A DNA stretch of 64,000 bases from Cyclobacterium qasimii M12-11B. Its GTDB lineage: Bacteria > Bacteroidota > Bacteroidia > Cytophagales > Cyclobacteriaceae. Where the stretch lies: positions 1 through 64,000 of the forward strand of contig NZ_ATNM01000191.1 in NCBI RefSeq assembly GCF_000427295.1, given 5' to 3'. The first letter of the stretch is position 1, and every line of letters starts with the position of its first letter. A program made the position numbers and the translations under genes. Below the pieces are notes generated by a model, which saw only the letters and a list, made by a program, of their open reading frames with translations, made no database searches and was not told where the DNA came from. Shown here in pieces: positions 10,799-19,497 of the stretch.

Positions 10799-11170
10799 TA
10801 ACAGTGTATTTTCTACATGGAAAAAAAAAAGTGCAATCTCAATATTCGGGTACTTTACTTACTAATATTCAATAATAAGTAAAGAAATTAAGAATCACCC
10901 CTTACTCATAACAATCGGGTCATCTTCATTTAATGGGGTCAATCCAATAGCCAATATTTAGTGCTTATGAAATTCTTTGGTTGTACTTCTAAGATAGTAA
11001 ATTATGCAAACAATTGTCATTACCTATACTTATAGACCTTTAAGCACCAATTAATATTGGTACCGACTTTCACCAAAATATTGGCCTTGTTGACAGGGTT
11101 ACATTTCAAAAAATATTTTTACCAGCTATTCAGCCTTTATTATTACCAAGTACCAGGATTGCCATAAAAA
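10799..11170. other. Intergenic region, promoter area only
   Basis: This stretch lies between two minus-strand genes. It holds the presumed promoter of the preceding exported protein gene. Apart from the terminator that follows, I see no coding sequence or RNA structure. Confidence 0.4.
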
Positions 11171-11201
11171 AAGCAGCCCGAAGTGTGACTTCGGGCTGCT
11201 T
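11171..11201 (-). terminator. Rho-independent terminator of LruC-domain gene
   Basis: A perfect 14-bp inverted repeat (11171-11184 with 11188-11201, 3-base loop) is followed by a T-run on the minus strand. It lies about 60 bases downstream of the LruC-domain gene stop. The stem is GC-rich in an AT-rich surrounding. Confidence 0.9.
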
Positions 11202-11263
11202 TACTTTTGGGTCAAAAATTACCTGCAATGGGTAAAAATTTAACATTGTAATGGTGACTATTA

Positions 11264-13255
11264 TTATTCCAATAAATCATCATTTCTATTCCCTGGATTA
11301 TCTTTATACCAATCTACATTGGTTGTACCTCCTGATTCTGCCCAAGCACCAAAAAAGTTATATGCAGTAGTTATATTTGCTTTTTCTTTTGGAACCTTAA
11401 AATCATGAATGATACTTATTGCCCAGGGGAATCCATTGTCCGAAATGAAATCACCATCAGTATCTTTATTGTCCCCGGTAAATTCCAGACTAGAATTCCC
11501 TAAACTAGTGATCTTCATATAGGGTAGGTGAATTTCTTTCTCTCTCACTTTATTTACAATTATAAAAGGATTGAAAGGCGCAACACCTAAATCAGACGTA
11601 CTTATAGGTGAAACAAACTTAATAGAAATCGTTGTTTCATTCAATATATTGTCCACATCATCAGCTAAAATAATAACAGCATTTTCTTGGCCTGACTCTG
11701 TACCATTGGCATTTAAGCTAATAAAATTCTCTGTTAACACAGGCCCTGAAACACTTTCAATTTGAGAAGGATCCAGGCCTTCTATTTCAATTCCAATTCC
11801 ATTTGTATAACCTGCACCATTGGCTTTAATATTACATATTAAATCTAACCGTACAGCCATATTATCAGCATTTAAAACAGCAATGGCCTGATAACTTAAA
11901 ACAGCATCATTGAAGTCATAATCCCCGGTCGATGGCCATAAATCTTCGAAAGCTATTGTTCCTTTACCATATTTACTTGGAGTAAATAACTCAAAAGCTG
12001 CCTCAGCGTCATCCGGGTAGGCATCATCTTGATCAAAAATACCATCACCATCCGAATCTGTCTCATCTATATTATCAGAATATACCCTAAAAGTCGTTAA
12101 ATCGTGTATTGACCGCTTATAGGTAGTATTATTATTTGCTTTTACTCCATAATTGTATTGCCAACCACCAGTTTGAGTATCCATAATAACCAAATTGGCA
12201 TAACCAGAAATATCTGCTATCCACAATTCTTGATTAGAATCAAACGTCATGGACGTTGGCGTAAAAGGCAAGTCATCTGCACTTATTCTGGTGCTTTGAT
12301 AATTACCATCTGAATCTAATTCCATGCCATACAAACCAGAAGCTGAGCATAAAAACAGCTCACCCTCATCTGAAAAGGCCAAATCCCCTCCACTTGTATT
12401 GTGAAGGCCAATTATATTCCATGTGTCTAATCGGGCTCCAGTGGTAGGATCAAGTGTATATAGCTTGGCACCATTTGAAAAATACAACAAACCATCTTTT
12501 GAATTAAATTCTAATCGAGGGCCACCAAACCCAAGATTTGCCACAGTCTCCCAGGTATCTTCCTCAATGGAATATTTCATAATAGGATATGGGCTGCTTC
12601 TACCGATAGAATAGAGCAGCTTATTTTCCTGATCAATTGCACAAGTATAACTGCCCATTGGCATATTTGACAAATCTGTAAGCACACCCGTTAAAGGATC
12701 TATTTGAAATAATTGCCCTTCTCCGTTTACAGAATACAAATAATCCGTTACACTCTTAACGGACATGGATCTTAAATTACTTTTATTTTCCGAAGAATTG
12801 TAATTCACTTCTTGATCAACAATATCCTCGATTGAGGAAGAGAAATTGAGGTGCTCGTTTCTCCGTATATATACTTTGCTATAAAATTTAGGTAAATTAA
12901 TGGTTTGCTTTAGCACACCATTTTTTGGTACACCGCTAAAAATCAGTTTATCCAAAACTTCTGATTTATAAACCGTTTCCGTAACAGTTTCGCCTGATTC
13001 ATCTTCATAGGTTTCAGTTCCTGCATCGTATAATTCATCTGTATAGGCATAGACATCATATTTTGCATAACCTTCATTGTCAATAATATTGATTGTCACA
13101 TCCTGATAAGTACTAAAGTCAAACCCTTCAGGTAAAGACAATGTATTGGCATCATTATCCAAATCATCAATGCCTTCTGGTGAGGATAGATTACAGCCAT
13201 AAAGTAATAATATGGCAAAGCTCATTTTTAAAAAATCATATATTGTAGTTCTCAT
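11264..13255 (-). CDS. LruC-domain (DUF4842) lipoprotein
   Basis: The 663-aa product has a lipoprotein signal (FAILLLYGC, Cys near residue 21). The middle (about 165-390) contains propeller-like repeats (LYSVNGEGQLFQIDPLTG, KLYTLDPTTGARLDTW). A thrombospondin type-3-like calcium motif follows (DSDGDGIFDQDDAYPDD, about 395-415). The C-terminal LruC/DUF4842 domain contains the hallmark FEDLWPSTGDYDFNDAV. The family is exported in Bacteroidota and leptospires; its biochemical role is unknown. It is a monocistronic gene with its own terminator. A surface or adhesion role is a guess from the calcium motif and export signal. Confidence 0.85.
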   Translation of the reverse strand: MRTTIYDFLKMSFAILLLYGCNLSSPEGIDDLDNDANTLSLPEGFDFSTYQDVTINIIDNEGYAKYDVYAYTDELYDAGTETYEDESGETVTETVYKSEVLDKLIFSGVPKNGVLKQTINLPKFYSKVYIRRNEHLNFSSSIEDIVDQEVNYNSSENKSNLRSMSVKSVTDYLYSVNGEGQLFQIDPLTGVLTDLSNMPMGSYTCAIDQENKLLYSIGRSSPYPIMKYSIEEDTWETVANLGFGGPRLEFNSKDGLLYFSNGAKLYTLDPTTGARLDTWNIIGLHNTSGGDLAFSDEGELFLCSASGLYGMELDSDGNYQSTRISADDLPFTPTSMTFDSNQELWIADISGYANLVIMDTQTGGWQYNYGVKANNNTTYKRSIHDLTTFRVYSDNIDETDSDGDGIFDQDDAYPDDAEAAFELFTPSKYGKGTIAFEDLWPSTGDYDFNDAVLSYQAIAVLNADNMAVRLDLICNIKANGAGYTNGIGIEIEGLDPSQIESVSGPVLTENFISLNANGTESGQENAVIILADDVDNILNETTISIKFVSPISTSDLGVAPFNPFIIVNKVREKEIHLPYMKITSLGNSSLEFTGDNKDTDGDFISDNGFPWAISIIHDFKVPKEKANITTAYNFFGAWAESGGTTNVDWYKDNPGNRNDDLLE

Positions 13256-14319
13256 AGTTATGGTATTTTCTAGTTTGAATTAATCCGAAATCATTCCTAA
13301 TTTCAAAAAAGTATTTTCGCCTAATGATTATTCCGAAAGCATTGAAAAGGGGTGTTTTTATTCGCAAATATTCAATTCACATTCTTTGAACTTTAAAGTC
13401 AGTAGACCGAAAAAATTAGTTTTCTATTTCCGACCTCATAAAAATAATGGTCCAAAGCTTCATTTATAATAGGTAGACAAGACAGCCAAATTGATGAAGT
13501 TCCAAAAGTCAAATTTTAAGATTTTCACCTTAAAATACTCATGCAAATGGTCGCCTGTTATTTTCTATCATTGGCTTTAAAAGTTGAAACATCTCCTTGA
13601 TCAATGTCTTAATTTTTTAAGCCATCATTATTCCTTCAATGCTTGCCGATGGATTGGCTAAAAATTATTTGATATTTTTTAGAAAGGTTTAACAATAGTT
13701 TTAGTATGTTTTTAAATCATCTATTTTCAAATGTGAAAATAAATACCCAATAGAATTGCAGATGTGAAAAGAAATATTGCCTTTGTTGTACCAAAAAGAC
13801 ATAATAATTAAATCTAAAAATTAGAACATAAGTATTGGCAATTCGAAAACACAAGATTAATTAATGAATCAATCGAAACTGCAAAAAGAGTAATGAAAGT
13901 AAAAAAATTACTTTGATTGATGCTTTAAATTATGGTAGAGAGGTTAAAGTGATCCTCACTACAAATAAAAATCAAAAAGCGGTACTTGATATTAAATTTG
14001 ATGAGCAACAAAATTAGTTAAATAATCAGAGATTTCAAAAAATCATCAAAGGTAGGTCAGGATTTATGCCTTTGCAGTAGCCCGTTTTATCTCCACTTAC
14101 CGATGACTTCCTACAGTAAAAATAAAAAATTTGAATAGATGCATTAGGAGCGTATATCAATCTATAATTGGATTGAAGCCTTGAATGCTCGTACCCCCCT
14201 CTATTTCTTACAACCATTACCGCAGGCTGTTGGGTGATGTATTTTTTCGAATTCCAGAATTTTAGAGATTGATAGTTTAAATCTCGATTAAAGTAAATCT
14301 TGATCGCAAATGAAAAATA
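13256..14319. other. Long AT-rich intergenic region with possible coding remnant
   Basis: More than 1 kb without a convincing gene. At about 13899-14017 (plus strand) a short frame reads KKITLIDALNYGREVKVIL and ends in a stop; it would join an upstream ATG only if one A were added to an A7 run. It may be a remnant of a small gene, but I cannot identify it. The rest is AT-rich and shows no clear hairpin or RNA motif. Confidence 0.35.
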
Positions 14320-14763
14320 TTATTTTTTAGGATTAAAAACCTTATTGCGTAGCCATAAGAAACTATTGGTCAGTTTATTTCTCTTTGAGAATACTACTGA
14401 GATTCCCATCGTCGAAAGCAAAGCGATCAAAGCCAATGCGCCAAGTGCCCCTCCATAACCTTCGTAAAAACCGCTATTATTGATATAAACTATACTGAAT
14501 AGGCATCCTGCCAGGGCCAATCGAATATAACCACTCATGAAATCTGAAGAAACCATGCCTACAAATGAAGATCCAATAAACACAATCTGTATATTTTTAG
14601 TGAGGTACGGATTCAATAATTCAGGGAAGCTATAAAAAAACAAACCTACGATTAAGGACAGTAATGCCGATGCCCTTACCGCTCCTTGCTCGAACTGCTC
14701 GCTCACAAGAAATGTAAGTGTGGCTCCTATACCTCCGGTAATAATTAGTATTAGACTGTTCAT
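14320..14763 (-). CDS. Small polytopic membrane protein
   Basis: A roughly 147-aa hydrophobic protein with four or five predicted membrane helices and a short basic C-terminal tail (SKRNKLTNSF, RNKVFNPKK). The start ATG at 14763 overlaps the stop of the upstream gene (ATGA), so the two are translationally coupled; an upstream TTG would add four residues. I do not recognise a family. The partner upstream has a similar size and a glycine/serine-rich membrane segment pattern, so the pair may form one complex. No catalytic or metal-binding motif is visible. Confidence 0.6.
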   Translation of the reverse strand: MNSLILIITGGIGATLTFLVSEQFEQGAVRASALLSLIVGLFFYSFPELLNPYLTKNIQIVFIGSSFVGMVSSDFMSGYIRLALAGCLFSIVYINNSGFYEGYGGALGALALIALLSTMGISVVFSKRNKLTNSFLWLRNKVFNPKK

Positions 14764-15323
14764 TTTATAAACCAATAAATTAGAGAGACAATAACAACGC
14801 CGACAAAAGCTACAGTTCCAAGCTTTCCACCTATGCCCAAGAATAAATTCTTAGACAATAGCATTATTCCACTTCCAACCATACCAGCTGCCACCACAAA
14901 GCCAATGGATGGCGTGATTTTCAAACTAGACATCCCAATGAAAGCACCACAATAAATGGCTGCGGGAATTTTATTTATGTATTCAGATTTCTTATTTATC
15001 AAAGGCAAAAAAGAGGCTAAGGTGCCAGTGATCCCCGCAGACAATACACTTCCCAAGCCTACAGAAACATTTAATAGATAACAAATTACGGCTCCTACTG
15101 GAACCCAGAGAACCACAAAAATATTCTCGTAAGCATAAGCTTCATGATGTAAATCAAAATACCTGTATCCCAACAACATCGTTATTGAAATTAGAAGTAG
15201 CAAAGCAACAGCAACAAAGGTTTCTGATTCGTATTTTTCCAATACCATAAAGGCTAAAAATGAAATTTGGAGGAACAAAAAAATTGAAACCATAAAAAAC
15301 CGAACGGTTTTGTGCTTCTTCAT
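14760..15323 (-). CDS. Polytopic membrane protein, first of a coupled pair
   Basis: The 187-aa product begins with a basic stretch (MKKHKTVRF) and has about five or six hydrophobic helices with small-residue-rich segments (GLGSVLSAGITGTLASF, GFVVAAGMVGSGIML). I cannot assign a family. It overlaps the next membrane protein gene by 4 bases, which argues for a two-subunit membrane complex. The segment pattern is transporter-like but substrate and function are unknown. Confidence 0.6.
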   Translation of the reverse strand: MKKHKTVRFFMVSIFLFLQISFLAFMVLEKYESETFVAVALLLLISITMLLGYRYFDLHHEAYAYENIFVVLWVPVGAVICYLLNVSVGLGSVLSAGITGTLASFLPLINKKSEYINKIPAAIYCGAFIGMSSLKITPSIGFVVAAGMVGSGIMLLSKNLFLGIGGKLGTVAFVGVVIVSLIYWFIK

Positions 15324-15818
15324 TAATCAAGTTTTATAATATTCTCAATCTAGGGTTTGGGTTAAAAAAGGTTATTTCAGGCGGGGGTACAGCATAGTCA
15401 GTAAATCGCTACTGTATTGAACTACAAATCTAATGGGTTTTCCTTCGCCATAAAAGAATTTGAAAACAACTTGGCTGTTTTTATTTTAATGGTTTTAAAA
15501 AAGTCACCAAAATTAAACTGCTCAAAAAATAACGCTTACTGTTGGCAAGTTACAAAAACACCATGAAGGATATAAAAGGCGTCCCAAAACCCAATTTCAA
15601 GAGGAGACATCGATTGAGGCTTAATTAAGAAGCACAAAACTTGAAAGCCTCTGGCGCTCTGCCAAAGGGTTTCATAAAAGCCATTAAATTTATTATCGGG
15701 AACCGAACATTCCACTTTTGCTTCAGGAGAAAACTTAAAGACTGTAGTGAATGGAAAAAAGAGGTAATTTTTAAAAAGTTTCAATCATAAATTGGATCCG
15801 CAGCTTCCACTTTTTCAT
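15324..15818. other. Intergenic region, no gene supported
   Basis: This gap between the membrane-protein pair and the alginate-lyase-family gene contains a minus-strand open frame of 82 codons (15536-15784) with no recognisable domain, Cys-rich tail and no support from context. I regard it as non-coding or a remnant. No terminator hairpin is obvious. Confidence 0.35.
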
Positions 15819-17048
15819 TTATCTACGCAGCTGCTTGAAATTAACCAAGTCCCAGTAACTAAAATACCCCTTCTCTTTCCCCATATTATCTGCGTCTTTT
15901 TTATAGTCTTTGTTTTGGTACTTATAGGCCGCGATATTCAATTGTTCCTTTATCCTGGAATAATCAATTGCATTGATTTGTTCGTATGCCCACTCTATTT
16001 TAGCATCTGTGAAGGAATTTAAAAAATCCAATGCCTTTCCTATACTTCCTCCTTTTTCATTTTCCATACTCCAAAAGTCCATTCCCACTTTTTCACAGGC
16101 TTGGGCATAGTACATAATGGCCAGAAGGTTCATGGAACTATAATCATAAGAACGTGTTCTCGCCAATTCCGCAGGTTGGCTCCCATCCTTCTCAATCATT
16201 TCTTCCATTATCAAAGGAAGCCCAGCTTTTGCCAAACTATCCGCTCTATCCACTTGGCCCAAATGCAAAGTAAGCGGAATGATCTGAGCAAAATACCATG
16301 TAGTATGGTTGTTACCATGTACTGCCTCATCTTTGCCATGTTTGCTATTGACAAGCCAGGAAACATACGCGGCAAGCCAATCCTTCATTCCCTTACTTAT
16401 TCCTCCGTCCCAATGTTCCGAAACTGAAAGTACATTTAATATATCAGGTAATTCTGCCAAATACCTTGTGTCAATGATACCGATCCCTCTACCTTCTGTT
16501 CTTCCGGGAATTCTCTGGGCATAATTCAGATTAGGATTCATCTTGGTCTCAGAATCAAGAAACCATGTATTGACCAATTGGATGGCATGTTGGGCATATT
16601 TTTCATCGTCAGTGAAATAAAAAGCCTGACTCAATATTTCTAAGGAATTCATTAAGGCTACAAATTCATTATGGTCTTTGTAATCATGAAATTCGGGGTT
16701 AACCTCACCATCTCTCCTCATATAGGGTAGTCCATCCTCTTTTTCCGGATCCGGCCACCAATAAGGCCCCATACTGGTGTAATCATGGATATCTCCACTT
16801 GGTGGCAATTGCTTTTTATGTATGACTGAAAATGGGCCGCTTCTTAAGGCTTGGTCAGCTTCCTGAATCAATGCCTTTAATTCAGGAATGTCTTGAGGAG
16901 ATCCAGAACGAATCACTTCCTTGGCCTTTTCCAAAACAGTGCCTTCCAATAGAATAAATTCATCCTGCTGGGCCCAAAGCAAGCTTGGGGATATCAAAAT
17001 AAACAAAAGAACAATAAGTGTATTGCGAAATTTTGGGTTAAAGCACAT
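15819..17048 (-). CDS. Alginate lyase family polysaccharide lyase (PF05426-like)
   Basis: The 409-aa product has a signal peptide ending near LLWAQ. The body is an alpha/alpha-toroid with family motifs GPYWWPDP (about 92-99), NNHTTWY (about 239-245) and ARTRSYDYSSMNL (about 290-302); the Asn/His and Tyr in these motifs correspond to the catalytic region in the family. The length is typical for PL5/PL38-like lyases. The substrate is probably a uronic-acid-containing polysaccharide cleaved by beta-elimination in the periplasm, but glucuronan or another uronan is as likely as alginate. It follows the sulfatase/FAD-oxidoreductase cluster after a terminator, so it may be separately transcribed. 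Confidence 0.85.
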   Translation of the reverse strand: MCFNPKFRNTLIVLLFILISPSLLWAQQDEFILLEGTVLEKAKEVIRSGSPQDIPELKALIQEADQALRSGPFSVIHKKQLPPSGDIHDYTSMGPYWWPDPEKEDGLPYMRRDGEVNPEFHDYKDHNEFVALMNSLEILSQAFYFTDDEKYAQHAIQLVNTWFLDSETKMNPNLNYAQRIPGRTEGRGIGIIDTRYLAELPDILNVLSVSEHWDGGISKGMKDWLAAYVSWLVNSKHGKDEAVHGNNHTTWYFAQIIPLTLHLGQVDRADSLAKAGLPLIMEEMIEKDGSQPAELARTRSYDYSSMNLLAIMYYAQACEKVGMDFWSMENEKGGSIGKALDFLNSFTDAKIEWAYEQINAIDYSRIKEQLNIAAYKYQNKDYKKDADNMGKEKGYFSYWDLVNFKQLRR

Positions 17049-17108
17049 TTTAAAGATTTCGGGTTTAGTTACTTTCAGTCTTAAAACTAATCAGAAAGGA
17101 AACAAAAC

Positions 17109-17148
17109 AAAAGGGTAGGAACACTAGGCAAAGAGTGCCTACCCTTTT
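17109..17148 (-). terminator. Hairpin terminator of the large catabolic cluster
   Basis: An inverted repeat (17109-17125 with 17134-17148, with a 2-base bulge) is followed on the minus strand by a T-rich tract. It sits just after the stop of the GH9-like gene and ahead of the alginate-lyase-family gene. Confidence 0.75.
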
Positions 17149-17166
17149 TATTTCTTTTATCTATTC

Positions 17167-19497
17167 TTAATTGAAATCAGCTGCAGAAATAACCAAACTT
17201 CGCTGAAAAAAACCATAGCCGTAACTCAAGGTAAGGCTGTCATTTTTTCCAAAAGGCAATCGTTGGTTTTCGCAAAGGATGGCATCACCGGTAAATTCTA
17301 TTTCACCAGTCAATTTTTCCGCTAGCGCTTGCTCATCTCCTAACTCCACTACAATTATATCTCCTGCTTTATTGGATATCGTAAGCGAGGCTTTTTCTAT
17401 GGTCTTATAGTCGAAATTAATTGGGGCCGTCAGGGCGACCTGGTATTTGCCCTCAGCCGTTTTCTCCAATGCAATAGCTGTATAGTAATTGGCCATATAA
17501 GCCATGCTCAAATTAAAAGCAGTGTTGAACTGAACCCAACCTTCCGTCCATCCCAGGTCTCCGACTTCGGGGAAATTAGGATAGTGGAAAGATTTTGGAG
17601 AGCCATCAAATACAAACTGGACCTCATCCAATAAACCTATTCCTCCTCTATGCCTGCTGTACCAGCCCAGGTCTACGCCCTCTACTTCTTCAGGCCCTTT
17701 GTAAGAAAACTGTCTACCTGTTGGATTGCGTCCAAAAGCATTCTCAAAATGAGACCAAGCCAACATTTCCAAATCCTTGATTAAAGCCTTATCCTCCAAA
17801 ATTCCATTTGCTGCAAAAACTGCTGCAGGGAATCCTAAAATATTTCCGGTTTCATTCCATCCGGGAGGCGTCCATTCTTCGGCACTGTATTTTCTGAAAT
17901 CCCATAGATTATCTGAACGGTCCAACATCAGCTGTGCCCATTCCTTCACTTTTTCAGGAATACCCTTAGGTGCCCTGTCTGGGAATTGCTGGTAGAAATA
18001 AGCAAAGGCCCGCATGGTCATGTGCTCGGACATCCTTTGCCCTTTAGTGGTCATGGGATCTGACCAATCCAAATTTTTAATCATCCAATCCAACTGTCTA
18101 TAAGCGGCCGAAAAGAATTTCTCAGCAGTTGCATCACCTTCCCGTAGGGCGACTTCATACAGCATCAAATTTGGAATGACAGAAAACCCTGGAGGCATCT
18201 CCCCTTTGGTCGTTCCCAATTGGGTCTTCAAGGAAAGTAAATTGTGCTCCTTGCTCAAATTGTACTGGGAAAGGGAATGGTCAGAAACAGTCTCTTTTTC
18301 CCAATTGTCTTTTACATATTGGTAAACAATGTCAAAGTTTTGTTGCGGCAGCCATTGCTTTAAATAAGGCCAGGCATATAAGAAATGTGCCAACTCTGCC
18401 TTTTGCATTTCATGATCCAGCTGTTGGCTAATTTTTACATCCGCATCCCAATGGATCAGCTGGACGATGTCAGGTGTCTCTGCTGCGAAAGGTTCTAACT
18501 TCCCCCAAAGCCCTTTGTAATTGTCAGGAAAACTATCGTTGGAAACATACCGACCTTTTCTTTCCATCCGCTCATAGGCTTCCGGATTGCTCAGGTACAT
18601 GGCCACTAAACTTTGCATGGACCAGTTGAAAAAATCACCGTCTCTCCAAGCAAAACTGATACGCCGAATATCATCCACAGTCCCTACATAATGTCTTGCC
18701 CCCAACATAAAATCCACCATGTTCCGATAGGTTACCCGCTCTATCCAATTGGGTCCAATCCTAAATGGGAAGGATTCAAGTTCCTTGATTTTAATTAAAA
18801 ACTCATCTTCACTTAGCGGGTTAAAATTTGAGAAATCTCCTTTCTCTCTCATTACCTTTCCGGTGAATTCTTCCTTTCCGGTTTTGACATTTACAACTGC
18901 AAAAGGAGTATGGTCATTGACATCAGGTGCAGTAAAACGTTTGCTTCGGTTGAGGTTGTATCCGCTTTGATTGACCAGCACAGGTTTGTTTTCCAAGCCA
19001 CTTGCATCGGCATATTTTTGCCCCAATAAAAGCACCTCACTTACCTGCATCATTTGACCATCGGTAGCCAACAATCTGACCCGATCTATCAATTGAGGTT
19101 TCTTCAATTCCACCTCCACTTTTTGATCTTTATTGTTGGTGACTTTATGAAAAGTTCGCCAATTTCCATTGAGTAAATACTGCAAATGGAAGGCATCATT
19201 TGGAATGGCTTTTGGAGCAAAATTAATCTCAATTTTCACTACCTCTGTTGCTCCCGGAAACCGCAGAACCAACCAGGCATTTTCATCCTCGGACTGACTG
19301 CTCCAATAACTTTCGGGACTGTTATCAATGGCCAAATTTGCACCATTATTTTCTAATGCTGAACTGCTGGTGGCCCGTGCAGAAAAGGATAAATTATTTT
19401 GTGCATTCACAGCATAGGTACCACATAAAGTTAGCATTCCACAAACCCAAAATCCAAGGGTAAATCGTCTCCTGTTTTTCATCCCTTTTATAAACAT
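17167..19497 (-). CDS. F5/8C plus GH9-like (alpha/alpha)6 exported protein
   Basis: The 776-aa product has a signal peptide (MKNRRRFTLGF..., cut near VNAQ). An F5/8 type C (CBM32-like) carbohydrate-binding module covers about residues 30-165. An Ig-like domain reminiscent of the GH9 N-terminal module starts at VLVNQSGYN (about 177). A helical catalytic-like region to about 660 contains HFENAFGRNPTGRQF, similar to the C-terminal part of GH9 enzymes. A small beta domain ends the protein. It probably acts on a polysaccharide in the periplasm; substrate and intact catalytic acids are not established. The first ATG overlaps the upstream FAD-oxidoreductase gene by 10 bases; a second ATG at 19482 gives a better signal peptide and may be the real start. 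Confidence 0.7.
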   Translation of the reverse strand: MFIKGMKNRRRFTLGFWVCGMLTLCGTYAVNAQNNLSFSARATSSSALENNGANLAIDNSPESYWSSQSEDENAWLVLRFPGATEVVKIEINFAPKAIPNDAFHLQYLLNGNWRTFHKVTNNKDQKVEVELKKPQLIDRVRLLATDGQMMQVSEVLLLGQKYADASGLENKPVLVNQSGYNLNRSKRFTAPDVNDHTPFAVVNVKTGKEEFTGKVMREKGDFSNFNPLSEDEFLIKIKELESFPFRIGPNWIERVTYRNMVDFMLGARHYVGTVDDIRRISFAWRDGDFFNWSMQSLVAMYLSNPEAYERMERKGRYVSNDSFPDNYKGLWGKLEPFAAETPDIVQLIHWDADVKISQQLDHEMQKAELAHFLYAWPYLKQWLPQQNFDIVYQYVKDNWEKETVSDHSLSQYNLSKEHNLLSLKTQLGTTKGEMPPGFSVIPNLMLYEVALREGDATAEKFFSAAYRQLDWMIKNLDWSDPMTTKGQRMSEHMTMRAFAYFYQQFPDRAPKGIPEKVKEWAQLMLDRSDNLWDFRKYSAEEWTPPGWNETGNILGFPAAVFAANGILEDKALIKDLEMLAWSHFENAFGRNPTGRQFSYKGPEEVEGVDLGWYSRHRGGIGLLDEVQFVFDGSPKSFHYPNFPEVGDLGWTEGWVQFNTAFNLSMAYMANYYTAIALEKTAEGKYQVALTAPINFDYKTIEKASLTISNKAGDIIVVELGDEQALAEKLTGEIEFTGDAILCENQRLPFGKNDSLTLSYGYGFFQRSLVISAADFN

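Noticed and set aside
13899-14017. Possible 41-residue plus-strand peptide
   Set aside because: It needs a frame repair at an A7 run to gain a start codon and matches nothing I know; kept only as a note in the intergenic entry.
14320-15323. Pair of membrane genes as one frameshifted protein
   Set aside because: The overlap is a normal ATGA stop-start, each has its own start and membrane layout, and no homopolymer shift is needed.
15536-15784. Minus-strand open frame of 82 codons
   Set aside because: No recognisable domain or partner; more likely chance or a remnant.
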